From Paenirhizobium daejeonense (GTDB lineage Bacteria > Pseudomonadota > Alphaproteobacteria > Rhizobiales > Rhizobiaceae): a DNA stretch of 64,000 bases. Position numbers and translations under genes: made by a program. The notes beneath the pieces are model-generated. The model was not told the DNA's origin. It was given only the letters and a program-made list of their open reading frames with translations, and did not search any database. Where the stretch lies: the NCBI RefSeq assembly GCF_014280875.1, contig NZ_JACLAL010000010.1, positions 69,501 through 133,500 on the forward strand, in the 5' to 3' direction. Positions 15,902 through 23,619 of this stretch are shown here, piece after piece. Positions within the stretch are counted from its first letter, which is position 1. Each line of letters opens with the position of its first letter.

Positions 15902-17800
15902 CTAACCCGCAAGGCTGCGATAGATCGCCGGCAGGGCTGCCGGCAATTTCGCGATGTTGGAGACGATCGCATAACCATGCTGGCCGAAGATCGCCGGCAC
16001 ATAGGATTTGGCATCGCGGTCGACCGTCACGCCGAAAACCCGGATGCCCTTGCGTCGGGCTTCCATCACCGCACGGCGGCTGTCCTCCAGCGCAAAACGG
16101 CCCTCGTAGTGATCGACGTCATTCGGCTTGCCATCCGTCAGCACCAGCAAAAGCTGCCGCCGGTTCGGCTGCTTCGCGAGACCGGCAGATGCATGACGGA
16201 TCGCCGCGCCGATCCGGGTGTAATAACCGGGCTTCAGCGCACCGATGCGCCGCTCGATTGCCGGTCCCATCTTCTCGCCGAAGTCCTTCACGGTTTCGAC
16301 GCGAACCCATGACCTGCGTCGGGAGGTGAAAGTCAGGATCGAATGATTGTCGCCACAGGCGGCAAGTCCATTGGCCAGCACCAGCAGAGCCTCCTTCTCC
16401 ACATCGAGCACGCGACGGTCGTCGAACCATGCATCCGTGGAAAGGGAAACGTCGACAAGCAGCGTCACGGCGAGATCATGGGCTTGCGGCCGGCTCATCA
16501 GATGGATGCGGTCGCTGCCCTCGCCACCGGCTGCAAGATCGCTGCGGCTGCGCACGACGGCATCGAGGTCGAGATCGACGCCATCGAGCTGGGCACGAAG
16601 CATCTCGTGTTTCGGGCGCAGCACTTCGAACTGCCGCCGCACCCGGCGCATCAGACCCTTCATCGCCGCATCCGTCTCCAGAGAAGCACCCTCCTCCGGC
16701 GCGGGTGTTGCAAGCACCCGGCAATAATCCCTGAGATAGACGCCCTGCCTGTAGTCCCATTCCGGATAGGAAAGCTCGGCCGTCAATGGCGTGCGGTCCA
16801 GCGCCTCGGGCGGCAGATCGAGATCGAAGCGGAAACGGGCGGATGGCCGTCCCTTCCGTTCGCCGAGCGTCATGTCGTCGAGCTCTTCCGCCGCCGCTGC
16901 ATCGTGATCGTCGCTGTCGTCGCCGGGGCGGTCGACGTTGACCATTTCCGCCATCGCCAGGATCTTCTCGAACCGGTTGAGAATGAACGGGCTGCGATCC
17001 TTATCACGACCGTCAGTCTTCTCTCGCGTCGCTATGTGGCGGCCCGCTGCCATAGCCTGCCTGTCGCCGCCCGCAGCCGGCCGATCCTCCACCTCGCGGG
17101 GGGCACTTTCTTCACGCAGCAACGCATCCGGCCAGAGCGGCACCGGCAGCATCGGCAGGTATCCGGGCGGCGCCTTCGCCGGCAGGATCGCCGGCGGATG
17201 CAGCGCACCGAGGCCCGCACCCTTGCGTAGGAGATCGACGATGCGTTCCTCTACCATCTGCTCGACGCGCGGCAGCTTGCCCCGCTGGCGTTCGGCAAGG
17301 AGCGCGAGGCAAAGACGGGCATAGCGATCCGCCATGCCGGGAAAGGCTGCTATGACATCTTCCACTGTTACCCGCGCCTGCTCCAGCACCGCGAGATCCC
17401 GCCGCAGGGGATCGGCGTCCGGCACCGGTTCCAGCGGCATCACCGCCATCATCGCAGCCAGCCAGACATAGAGATCGCGGTTCAGATCGGCCTCCGGCAT
17501 CAGATCGATCACCGGGGGAAGCATGAGCGTGGCGTGGTCGCGGCCGGGCTGTACCAGCTTTTCCTCACCGAGCCCCAGACGCTGGCGAAACTTCAGCCGA
17601 TGACCGGAGGTTCGTCCGCGGGCCGGCGCCACCTGCACCGTGCGCTCGCCGCCGAACCCGCGAAAGCAGACCGCCAGCATCGGCTGGATCTCCTCCAGCG
17701 ATATGGCAGCCTGCGGATAGCGCGGCCATGTCCGCGTATTGCCGGCAATGTTGTGCCAGGCACGCCCCACGGTTTCTTCAAGCTCGAGGAAGTCCAGCAT
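15902..17800 (-). CDS. norD: Nitric oxide reductase activation protein NorD
   Basis: A 632-aa cytosolic protein needed for active cytochrome c-dependent NO reductase. It ends in a von Willebrand factor A domain with the MIDAS motif DVSLST near residue 445 and the downstream LVLTDGKPND. The middle is acidic and low in complexity. NorD works with the AAA ATPase NorQ as a MoxR-VWA chaperone pair, thought to insert the non-haem iron into NorB. It begins 10 bases after norQ and ends the nor operon at the shared terminator. Confidence 0.94.
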   Translation of the reverse strand: MLDFLELEETVGRAWHNIAGNTRTWPRYPQAAISLEEIQPMLAVCFRGFGGERTVQVAPARGRTSGHRLKFRQRLGLGEEKLVQPGRDHATLMLPPVIDLMPEADLNRDLYVWLAAMMAVMPLEPVPDADPLRRDLAVLEQARVTVEDVIAAFPGMADRYARLCLALLAERQRGKLPRVEQMVEERIVDLLRKGAGLGALHPPAILPAKAPPGYLPMLPVPLWPDALLREESAPREVEDRPAAGGDRQAMAAGRHIATREKTDGRDKDRSPFILNRFEKILAMAEMVNVDRPGDDSDDHDAAAAEELDDMTLGERKGRPSARFRFDLDLPPEALDRTPLTAELSYPEWDYRQGVYLRDYCRVLATPAPEEGASLETDAAMKGLMRRVRRQFEVLRPKHEMLRAQLDGVDLDLDAVVRSRSDLAAGGEGSDRIHLMSRPQAHDLAVTLLVDVSLSTDAWFDDRRVLDVEKEALLVLANGLAACGDNHSILTFTSRRRSWVRVETVKDFGEKMGPAIERRIGALKPGYYTRIGAAIRHASAGLAKQPNRRQLLLVLTDGKPNDVDHYEGRFALEDSRRAVMEARRKGIRVFGVTVDRDAKSYVPAIFGQHGYAIVSNIAKLPAALPAIYRSLAG

Positions 17801-17810
17801 CGCTCGTCTC

Positions 17811-18617
17811 CTAGCGGATAACCGCCTGCGAGAGCTCGATCAGCGCGGCCCGCACATCCGGCTCGTCCGTCAGCGGTTCGATCATGGTCGAGCGAACGGC
17901 ATCGCGCGGCGAGAGGCCGGCATCAATCAGGCTGGCGCAATAAACGAGGAGACGGGTAGACACGCCCTCTTCGATGTCGTGGCCCTTGAGCACCCTCAAC
18001 CGCCGCGCCAGTTCGACCAACGGCGCGACCTCAGTCGTGCCAAGTCCGCTTTCGGAGGACACGACCTCAATCTCGCGATCCTTCGGAAGAAAATCGAATT
18101 CGATGGCGACGAAACGCTGGCGGGTGGAGGGCTTCAGCGTCTTCAGGAGGTTCTGGTAGCCGGGATTGTAGGAAACGACGAGCATGAAGCCGGGCGGCGC
18201 TTCGAGCTGTTCGCCGGTGCGTTCGAGCGGCAGGATGCGACGGTCGTCGGTGAGAGGATGAAGCACGACGGCCACGTCCTTGCGGGCTTCCACCACCTCG
18301 TCCAGATAGCAGATCCCGCCCTCGCGCACCGCGCGTGTCAGCGGTCCGTCCACCCATATCGTGTCGCCGCCCTTGAGCAGGTAGCGGCCGGTGAGGTCGG
18401 CAGCGGCGAGATCGTCATGGCAGGAAACCGTCGAAAGCGGCAGGCCGAGCCGGGCTGCCATGTGGCTGACGAAACGGGTCTTGCCGCATCCGGTCGGCCC
18501 CTTGAGCAGCAGCGGCAGCTGGCGCGTCCAGGCGGTCTCGAAAAGCGCGCATTCGTTGCCGGCCGGAGAATAGGCCGGGATATCGGGCGAAGGCGGATTG
18601 GTGAGCATCAGGTTCAT
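17811..18617 (-). CDS. norQ: NorQ, MoxR-family AAA ATPase for NO reductase
   Basis: A 268-aa ATPase with Walker A GPTGCGKT at residues 40-47, Walker B ICYLDEVVEA, and a sensor region VSYNPGYQ. It is the ATPase partner of NorD in maturation of NorBC. The N-terminal part includes PAYSPAGNECALFETAW, typical of NorQ/CbbQ proteins. An upstream AAAGGAAA supports the ATG. It is separated from norB by 153 bases containing two long hairpins, so its dose may be set differently from norCB. Confidence 0.95.
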   Translation of the reverse strand: MNLMLTNPPSPDIPAYSPAGNECALFETAWTRQLPLLLKGPTGCGKTRFVSHMAARLGLPLSTVSCHDDLAAADLTGRYLLKGGDTIWVDGPLTRAVREGGICYLDEVVEARKDVAVVLHPLTDDRRILPLERTGEQLEAPPGFMLVVSYNPGYQNLLKTLKPSTRQRFVAIEFDFLPKDREIEVVSSESGLGTTEVAPLVELARRLRVLKGHDIEEGVSTRLLVYCASLIDAGLSPRDAVRSTMIEPLTDEPDVRAALIELSQAVIR

Positions 18618-18663
18618 GGGGTGTTTTCCTTTCGGGCAACGACGTTCGATGTGATCGAGACAA

Positions 18664-18722
18664 CAGGCGTGGGGTTCCCTTTCGGGTTTATTTTGGAGGC
18701 TATCCTTTCGCCCCCACGCCTG
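18664..18722. repeat. Inverted repeat in the norB-norQ spacer, first hairpin
   Basis: Perfect 11-bp arms CAGGCGTGGGG (18664-18674) and CCCCACGCCTG (18712-18722) around a 37-base loop. No T-run follows; it probably acts in mRNA processing or stability rather than termination. Confidence 0.6.
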
Positions 18723-18729
18723 CCGTCTC

Positions 18730-18764
18730 GGGATTGCCTCCCTCCGTTTGGGGGAGACAATCCC
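18730..18764. repeat. Inverted repeat in the norB-norQ spacer, second hairpin
   Basis: GGGATTG (18730-18736) pairs with CAATCCC (18758-18764), extended by CTCCC/GGGAG inside. It starts a few bases beyond the norB stop, where it could protect the norCB message from 3' decay. Confidence 0.65.
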
Positions 18765-18770
18765 TCTTCG

Positions 18771-20117
18771 TTATTCCGCAGGCTCCGCGACGCCGCCGAA
18801 GGCGGGCTTGCGCTCCTTGCCCGGCACCAGGATCGACCAGATGAACATCAGTGCCGAGACAAGCACGACGACGCCAGAGCCGAGGCGTATCCAGTAGAAC
18901 AGGGCGAGCTGGTCCTGTACGGCCATGTAGCTTTCGCCGAGAACTCGCTGCAGATGCACCTGCAGCACGCCCGCGAAGGTGAGCGCGAAGGTCATGACCG
19001 ACATCGCCGTGCACATGGCCCAGAAGCTTGCGATGGAAAGCCACTGGTTATAGGGCCGCCGTCCGCGGATCTCGGGAACCGCATAGGCCATGACGGCGAG
19101 ATTCAGCATCACATAGGCGCCGAAGAAGGCGAGGTGACCATGGGCCGCCGTGACCTGCGTGCCGTGGGTGTAGTAGTTGACCGACGACAGGGTGTGCAGG
19201 AAGCCCCAGACGCCAGCGCCGAAGAAAGCCATGACCGAGCAGCCGATGGACCAGAGCAACGCCGCCCGGTTCGGATGCTTGCGGCCGGCCTTCCAGGTCA
19301 TCACGAAGGTGAAGATGACCATGGTGAAGAACGGAGCGACTTCGAGCGTCGAGAACAGTGAACCGATCCACTGCCAGTAACCCGGTGCGCCGATCCAGTA
19401 GTAATGATGTCCCGTACCGAGAATGCCTGAGAACAGCGCCAGACCGACGATGACATAGAGCCACTTCTCGACCACTTCGCGGTCGATACCGTTGAGCTTG
19501 ATCATCAGGAAGGCGAGCACCGATGCCATGATCAGTTCCCACACGCCCTCGACCCACAGATGGACGACGTACCACCAGTACATCTTGTCGAGCGCAAGGT
19601 TCGCCGGATTATAGAAGGCGAAGAGGAAGAAGATCGCCACACCCCAGAGACCGAAGATCAGGATGTTGGTGACGACCGTCTTGCGACCTTTAAGCACCGT
19701 CAGCGTGATGTTGAACAGGAACATAAGGCAGACGATGACGATGCCGACCTTGATCGCGAAGGGCTGTTCGAGGAATTCGCGCCCCTCGTGGATATGGAAG
19801 AGGTAGCCGACCACGGCGATCGCCGCCGCGACCAGGAAGAGCCAGAACTGCGCGATGGCGATCTTGAGGCTGTAAAGCTCCGTCTCGGCCTCTTCCGGCA
19901 GGAGATAATAGGTGGCGCCCATGAAGCCCATCAGCAACCAGACGATCAACGCATTGGTATGGATCATTCGGACGATGTTGAAGGGCAGCAGCTCGGAAAG
20001 CGTATTGGGCAGGACATAGATCGTGCCGGCGAGTACGCCGAACAGGACCTGGGCGAGGAACAGGCCGAGCGCGCCGTAGAAATACAGCATCGCGACCTTC
20101 TGTGTCTGGTACTTCAT
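18771..20117 (-). CDS. norB: Nitric oxide reductase large subunit (cNOR)
   Basis: A 448-aa, 12-helix haem-copper oxidase superfamily protein that reduces 2 NO to N2O in the cytoplasmic membrane. Ligand-bearing stretches are visible: MIHTNALIVWLLMGF (low-spin haem His), LWVEGVWELIMA (conserved Glu), GTGHHYYWIG (non-haem iron His pair) and TAAHGHLAFFGAY (haem His). The protein has no quinol-oxidising N-terminal extension and is paired with norC, so it is the cytochrome c-type enzyme. It lies 28 bases after norC. Confidence 0.97.
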   Translation of the reverse strand: MKYQTQKVAMLYFYGALGLFLAQVLFGVLAGTIYVLPNTLSELLPFNIVRMIHTNALIVWLLMGFMGATYYLLPEEAETELYSLKIAIAQFWLFLVAAAIAVVGYLFHIHEGREFLEQPFAIKVGIVIVCLMFLFNITLTVLKGRKTVVTNILIFGLWGVAIFFLFAFYNPANLALDKMYWWYVVHLWVEGVWELIMASVLAFLMIKLNGIDREVVEKWLYVIVGLALFSGILGTGHHYYWIGAPGYWQWIGSLFSTLEVAPFFTMVIFTFVMTWKAGRKHPNRAALLWSIGCSVMAFFGAGVWGFLHTLSSVNYYTHGTQVTAAHGHLAFFGAYVMLNLAVMAYAVPEIRGRRPYNQWLSIASFWAMCTAMSVMTFALTFAGVLQVHLQRVLGESYMAVQDQLALFYWIRLGSGVVVLVSALMFIWSILVPGKERKPAFGGVAEPAE

Positions 20118-20145
20118 GAGTAGGTTCTCCTTGGATCGACGTTGC

Positions 20146-20598
20146 TCAGCCGGCGTCGTTCGGCGGCCAGTTCTGCGTCTTGATCCGGCTCGTCCATTCG
20201 AGGAAATCGGAAAGATCGTTGAGTTCCTGTTCCGTCAGGTTGAACTGCGGCATCTGCCGCCGTCCCTCAATGCCGGAGGGCTGGGCCGCCATCCATGATT
20301 TCAGCGTCTCGCGCGCGCCTTCGGGATCGCTGTCACCGCCCCAGCGCTTCCAGACATTGCCGAGTTCCGGCGCGAAATAGGCGCCTTCACCAAGCAGGGT
20401 GTGACAATTGATGCAGGAGTTCTTCTCCCAGACATGCTTGCCCCGGGCGACGCTGTCGGTCAGCGTCGTCTCGTCCGTGGACGTGGTGCGCATGTAGTAG
20501 TGACTGTGGGCCGTAAGCCCCACGAAGATTGTGAAGAAGAAGATGGACCCGCCGTAAAAGACATTGCGGGCCCCCGTCTTGGTCAGGCGCTCTGCCAT
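20146..20598 (-). CDS. norC: Nitric oxide reductase small subunit, cytochrome c
   Basis: A 150-aa membrane-anchored c-type cytochrome that feeds electrons to NorB. One transmembrane helix (about residues 13-30) is followed by a haem c domain with CINCH (Cys62, Cys65, His66). A distal Met lies in RRQMPQF. The frame is open to 20661, but the ATG at 20598 has AAGGA upstream and gives the normal length. The TTG-N8-CAA box at 20730 is 131 bases upstream, which implies a long leader or a promoter separate from norEF. Confidence 0.97.
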   Translation of the reverse strand: MAERLTKTGARNVFYGGSIFFFTIFVGLTAHSHYYMRTTSTDETTLTDSVARGKHVWEKNSCINCHTLLGEGAYFAPELGNVWKRWGGDSDPEGARETLKSWMAAQPSGIEGRRQMPQFNLTEQELNDLSDFLEWTSRIKTQNWPPNDAG

Positions 20599-20729
20599 CC
20601 CCTGGTCCTTTCTTTCGCCCGCGGTCAGAATCCGCCGGCCTGTTGAAATCCCCTCCCGCAACCCGCGCGATGATCAGGACGCGCAGGCTGCGGGACGCTC
20701 CCTTTCTAACGGCAGGGAGAAAGCCTTCT

Positions 20730-20743
20730 TTGCGCTTCTGCAA
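20730..20743. promoter_or_regulatory. Candidate NnrR/FNR-type site (norCBQD promoter)
   Basis: TTGCGCTTCTGCAA is nearly symmetrical and close to the TTGCG-N4-CGCAA form reported for NnrR sites. It lies between norF and norC, 131 bases upstream of norC, so norCBQD may be transcribed independently of norEF. Confidence 0.7.
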
Positions 20744-20760
20744 ACAAGCGAGCGATCCGC

Positions 20761-21042
20761 TCAGGCACCGACGAAGAAGGCGAGCGCAGCCGACCGCGCG
20801 AACGCCGCGAGGAGGAAAAGAACCGGCCATGAAAGGAGCGCCAGGCGCATGCCGCCCCCCTGGGTGCGGAGCCCCATGAAATCCAGAATGACGAGACGCG
20901 TCTTGGCCACGGCGATCAGCAGGACGGCAGCGACCGGTACCAGAAGACCGCCGCTCAGAGCGGCGAGCGCGGCCCCGCCGGAAGCAAACACCATCAGAGT
21001 CGAGAAAGTACCGAACAGTTTTCCTTTGGAAGCATCGGTCAT
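20761..21042 (-). CDS. norF: NorF-like small membrane protein
   Basis: A 93-aa protein with about three membrane helices. It resembles NorF and cytochrome c oxidase subunit IV-like proteins: LIAVAKTRLVILDFMGLR is characteristic. NorF is an accessory to NO reductase with NorE and is not essential for catalysis. It follows norE with 4 bases between and is certainly cotranscribed with it. Confidence 0.87.
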   Translation of the reverse strand: MTDASKGKLFGTFSTLMVFASGGAALAALSGGLLVPVAAVLLIAVAKTRLVILDFMGLRTQGGGMRLALLSWPVLFLLAAFARSAALAFFVGA

Positions 21043-21046
21043 CGCA

Positions 21047-21613
21047 TCAGGCCAGATAGAGAATGGGGAACATGACGATCCATACGAGATCGATCACATG
21101 CCAGAGCGTGGTGATCATCAGTACGTTCTGCCGTGCCGGCCGCCACGCGACGATAAGGAGGATGACCGATCCGAAGACGACATGCAGCAGATGGAAGCCC
21201 GTGATGAGGAAATAGATCTCGAAAAAGCCACTGAGCGCCTCTTCCCCTGCATGCCCGACCTCACCGGCATATTCGGCCAGCTTGACCGCCATGAAGGCGA
21301 AGCCAAGGAACGCTGCGATAACCAGCGAACGCCTGACTTCCACCGGGGGCGCGGTCCTGCGAGCGGCGAGCGCCGCCTGCCATCCGCTCGAGAGAAGAAT
21401 GAGCGTATTGAGCGCCGCAAGGCCGGGATTGAGATAGTGCCGCGCCAGCGCGAAACGCTCCGGTTCCAGCAGGGACATCACGAGGAAACCGGCAAGAAGG
21501 ATGCCGAAAGCAATGAGTTCGCTCCACACGAGTATCCAGAGGAGAAGTGTATCACCTTCCTCTTCGGCAACAGTCGAGACGGTCATGTTCTGTAATCTAG
21601 CACTTGCGTTCAT
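21047..21613 (-). CDS. norE: NorE, cytochrome c oxidase subunit III-like protein
   Basis: A protein of about 188 aa with five membrane helices of the COX3 family; it has LLWILVWSELIAFG, YLNPGLAALNTLILLSSGW and ITTLWHVIDLVWIVMFPILYL. NorE raises NO reductase activity in denitrifiers but is not a catalytic subunit. Two starts are possible. The ATG at 21613 has a close GAGG; the ATG at 21586 lacks a ribosome binding site but leaves a normal distance (60 bases) to the TTG-N8-CAA box at 21647. The frame opens much further upstream, to 22036, which is not credible because it would cover the divergent genes. Confidence 0.88.
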   Translation of the reverse strand: MNASARLQNMTVSTVAEEEGDTLLLWILVWSELIAFGILLAGFLVMSLLEPERFALARHYLNPGLAALNTLILLSSGWQAALAARRTAPPVEVRRSLVIAAFLGFAFMAVKLAEYAGEVGHAGEEALSGFFEIYFLITGFHLLHVVFGSVILLIVAWRPARQNVLMITTLWHVIDLVWIVMFPILYLA

Positions 21614-21646
21614 GGCCTCTTCTAGCCGGCGACATCGCCGGTCTCT

Positions 21647-21660
21647 TTGAGCAAACACAA
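21647..21660. promoter_or_regulatory. Candidate NnrR/FNR-type site (norEF and divergent 51-aa gene)
   Basis: TTGAGCAAACACAA fits TTG-N8-CAA. It lies between norE (-) and the small gene at 21713 (+), ending 52 bases before the latter, and could serve both directions. Confidence 0.6.
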
Positions 21661-21712
21661 AGAAGCGTGCGGTTGGCGGGCATAGGCTGCAGCATCGAAG
21701 GAGATTTTGCTC

Positions 21713-21868
21713 ATGACGGACGCACAGATCGGACTTGCCGTGGTGACACCTGTTATCGTCGGCTTTGCTATCACCCTGCACAGGATGGGCGTGCTTCAGC
21801 GCGGCGGCACCATCTCGGCGGTGCTCGCCTCCGTCGCCATCGCCGCCATCCTGTTCGTCGGACAATGA
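21713..21868 (+). CDS. 51-aa membrane protein, function unknown
   Basis: A short gene encoding 51 residues with two hydrophobic segments (about residues 6-22 and 34-49) around a basic loop, HRMGVLQRGG. A strong AAGGAGA 8 bases before the ATG, an upstream TTG-N8-CAA box and tight spacing (10 bases) to the hemerythrin gene support it as real. The protein is a predicted inner membrane hairpin with the loop likely cytoplasmic. No family is recognised; a role as a small NO-reductase or hemerythrin accessory is guesswork from position. Confidence 0.7.
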   Translation: MTDAQIGLAVVTPVIVGFAITLHRMGVLQRGGTISAVLASVAIAAILFVGQ

Positions 21869-21878
21869 GGAGGCGGAG

Positions 21879-22352
21879 ATGACGTCCCGATCACCACTCA
21901 ATGCACAGGATCTTGCCGCCCTCGGCAGGAACCACGATGCTTTGCTTACCCTTTGTCTCAAGCTCGAAGAGATTGCGGACTCGCTGCCTTTCGACATCAA
22001 CGAGGACCTTTGCCGCGAGGTGGTGCAGTCGGCCACGCCGCTGCTCCGGCAGACGCAGCAACTGGAAGAACGGGTTCTTTTCCCCGATTTCGACCGAAGC
22101 GCCGGATCGTGTTTCGCCGCGATGATGATCGAGCGACTGAAGGGCGAGCACCGCTGCGACGGACTAGCGGCCGAAGAGATTTCCCTGACGCTGAAGGCGA
22201 TGATCGAAGGTCGTTGCCGCCTGTCTTTCGAAACGGTAGGCTACATGCTTCGCGGCTTCTTCGAGTGCGTCCGCCGGCACGTCGCTGCCGAGAAGCTGAT
22301 GATCGAGGCATTGTGCGTCGCCGAGGCGGAGGGGCGGGAGATCCTGATGTGA
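21879..22352 (+). CDS. Hemerythrin domain-containing protein
   Basis: A 157-aa helical protein with histidines spaced as in the hemerythrin/HHE family: NHDALLTLCLKLEEIAD near residue 19, ERLKGEHRCDGLAAEE near 90, and RRHVAAEKLMIEA near 138. It probably binds a di-iron centre that can sense, carry or detoxify NO or oxygen, or donate iron for repair of damaged centres as YtfE/Ric does. It lacks the N-terminal ScdA domain of those proteins. AGGAGG stands just upstream of the ATG. The stop overlaps the nnrU start (GTGA), so it is coupled to nnrU. Confidence 0.82.
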   Translation: MTSRSPLNAQDLAALGRNHDALLTLCLKLEEIADSLPFDINEDLCREVVQSATPLLRQTQQLEERVLFPDFDRSAGSCFAAMMIERLKGEHRCDGLAAEEISLTLKAMIEGRCRLSFETVGYMLRGFFECVRRHVAAEKLMIEALCVAEAEGREILM

Positions 22353-23032
22353 GCCAGCTTCTCATGGCGCTTGCCGCCTTTATGGCGCTGCATTCGATCC
22401 CGGCACTACCACCGGTTCGCGCCGGCGCGATAGCGCTCCTCGGACGCAGAACCTATCTCGGCCTCTACTCTCTCGTGTCGGTTGTCGTGCTCGCCTGGCT
22501 TTTCCATGCCGCGCTGAATACCGATTACATCGAACTCTGGACACCGGCCGGCTGGCAGGCAATGCTGACGCTTGTGTTTGCCCCGCTCGGCCTCCTTCTG
22601 GTGACAGCCGGCTTGCTCTCGACCAATCCCTTTTCGATCAGCTTTCGCCATGGCGATGAGCCCGGCGCAATCGTCGAGATCACGCGCCATCCTGTGCAAT
22701 GGGGCTTCACGCTCTGGTCGCTTGGCCACCTCGTGGTCAATGGCGATCTCCGCTCGCTCGTCCTGTTCGGCGGCCTCGGCCTGTTCTCCGTGGCGGGGCT
22801 TTTCATGCTCGACCGGCGCGCCCGCCGGCGGATCGGCCCCGGCTGGCCGGCGCTTGCTGCGCGCTACCCGATGATGCCCCTTGCCGGCCTGTTGAAGGGT
22901 GAAGCCCGCCTTCGGGTAGATGCCCCGCTTGCCCTGTCTCTTGCGATCACGGCCGCCATCACGATCTGGCTGCTGACGGGCGGTCACGCCGCACTTTTCG
23001 GTGCAGACCCAATAATGGCGCTCTCGTATTAA
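22349..23032 (+). CDS. nnrU: NnrU family membrane protein
   Basis: A 227-aa integral membrane protein with about six helices. NnrU was found in denitrifying alphaproteobacteria as a gene needed for nitrite and NO reductase expression or activity, and it is related to isoprenylcysteine methyltransferase-like membrane proteins. The motifs HSIPALPPVR, LLSTNPFS and ITRHPVQWGF (the last typical of NnrU) are present. The start is the GTG at 22349, which overlaps the hemerythrin gene's stop; GGAG lies upstream. The frame opens earlier, at 21953, but that would overlap the hemerythrin gene. Its end overlaps the convergent ubiX end by four bases. Confidence 0.92.
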   Translation: MSQLLMALAAFMALHSIPALPPVRAGAIALLGRRTYLGLYSLVSVVVLAWLFHAALNTDYIELWTPAGWQAMLTLVFAPLGLLLVTAGLLSTNPFSISFRHGDEPGAIVEITRHPVQWGFTLWSLGHLVVNGDLRSLVLFGGLGLFSVAGLFMLDRRARRRIGPGWPALAARYPMMPLAGLLKGEARLRVDAPLALSLAITAAITIWLLTGGHAALFGADPIMALSY

Positions 23033-23619
23033 CTGCCCTGCTCTCCCCGCCATTCGACAGCAAGTGGCTCTTCCGTCAGTTTGAGAAGATCTATGGCGCG
23101 GGCAGCGATGTGATCGACGATATCGTCCAGCGTTTGCGGCCGGCGATAGAAGGCCGGCACCGGCGGCATCACGATTGCCCCCGTTTCCGTCACGGCGGTC
23201 ATGTTGCGCAGATGGCCGAGATGCAGCGGCGTTTCCCTTGCTAGAAGGACAAGCGGACGCCGTTCCTTCAAATGCACATCGGCTGCCCGGACCAGCAGAT
23301 TGTCGGAAAGCCCCGTTGCGATCCCCGCAAGGCTCTTCATCGAGCAGGGCGCAACGATCATGCCCGCGGTGCGGAATGATCCGCTGGCTATGGCGGCACC
23401 GATGTCATCGATTTTGTAATAGCGGTCCGCGAGCCCGACCAGCCGGCCGATGGCATCCGCGCCGAGTTCCTGGGTAAAGGCGCTGAACGCCGAACGCGTC
23501 ACGACGAGATGCAGCTCGACACCGGCAAGCGCGGCAATCCGCTCGCCGATCCTCAGCGCAATCCCCGCCCCCGAAGCGCCGGACACTCCAAGCACCACCC
23601 GTTTGCTGGTGCCCGTCAT
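23029..23619 (-). CDS. ubiX: UbiX family flavin prenyltransferase
   Basis: Makes prenylated FMN, the cofactor of UbiD decarboxylases. The 196-aa protein shows the flavoprotein start VVLGVSGASGAGIALR, the phosphate-binding MIVAPCSMKSLAGIATG, and RPLVLLARETPLHLGHLRNM, all typical of UbiX/Pad1. GGAGAT lies before the ATG at 23619. The start overlaps the ubiD stop by four bases (ATGA), so the two are translationally coupled. The pair supplies the decarboxylation step of ubiquinone synthesis, or of a related aromatic acid pathway. Confidence 0.94.
   Translation of the reverse strand: MTGTSKRVVLGVSGASGAGIALRIGERIAALAGVELHLVVTRSAFSAFTQELGADAIGRLVGLADRYYKIDDIGAAIASGSFRTAGMIVAPCSMKSLAGIATGLSDNLLVRAADVHLKERRPLVLLARETPLHLGHLRNMTAVTETGAIVMPPVPAFYRRPQTLDDIVDHIAARAIDLLKLTEEPLAVEWRGEQGS

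Noticed and set aside
17739-19361. 540-aa plus-strand frame over norQ and norB
   Set aside because: It is antisense to norD/norQ/norB, with low-complexity basic and acidic composition and no recognisable domain.
20564-21595. 343-aa plus-strand frame across norC, norF and norE
   Set aside because: Antisense to three conserved nor genes; no domain and no ribosome binding site.
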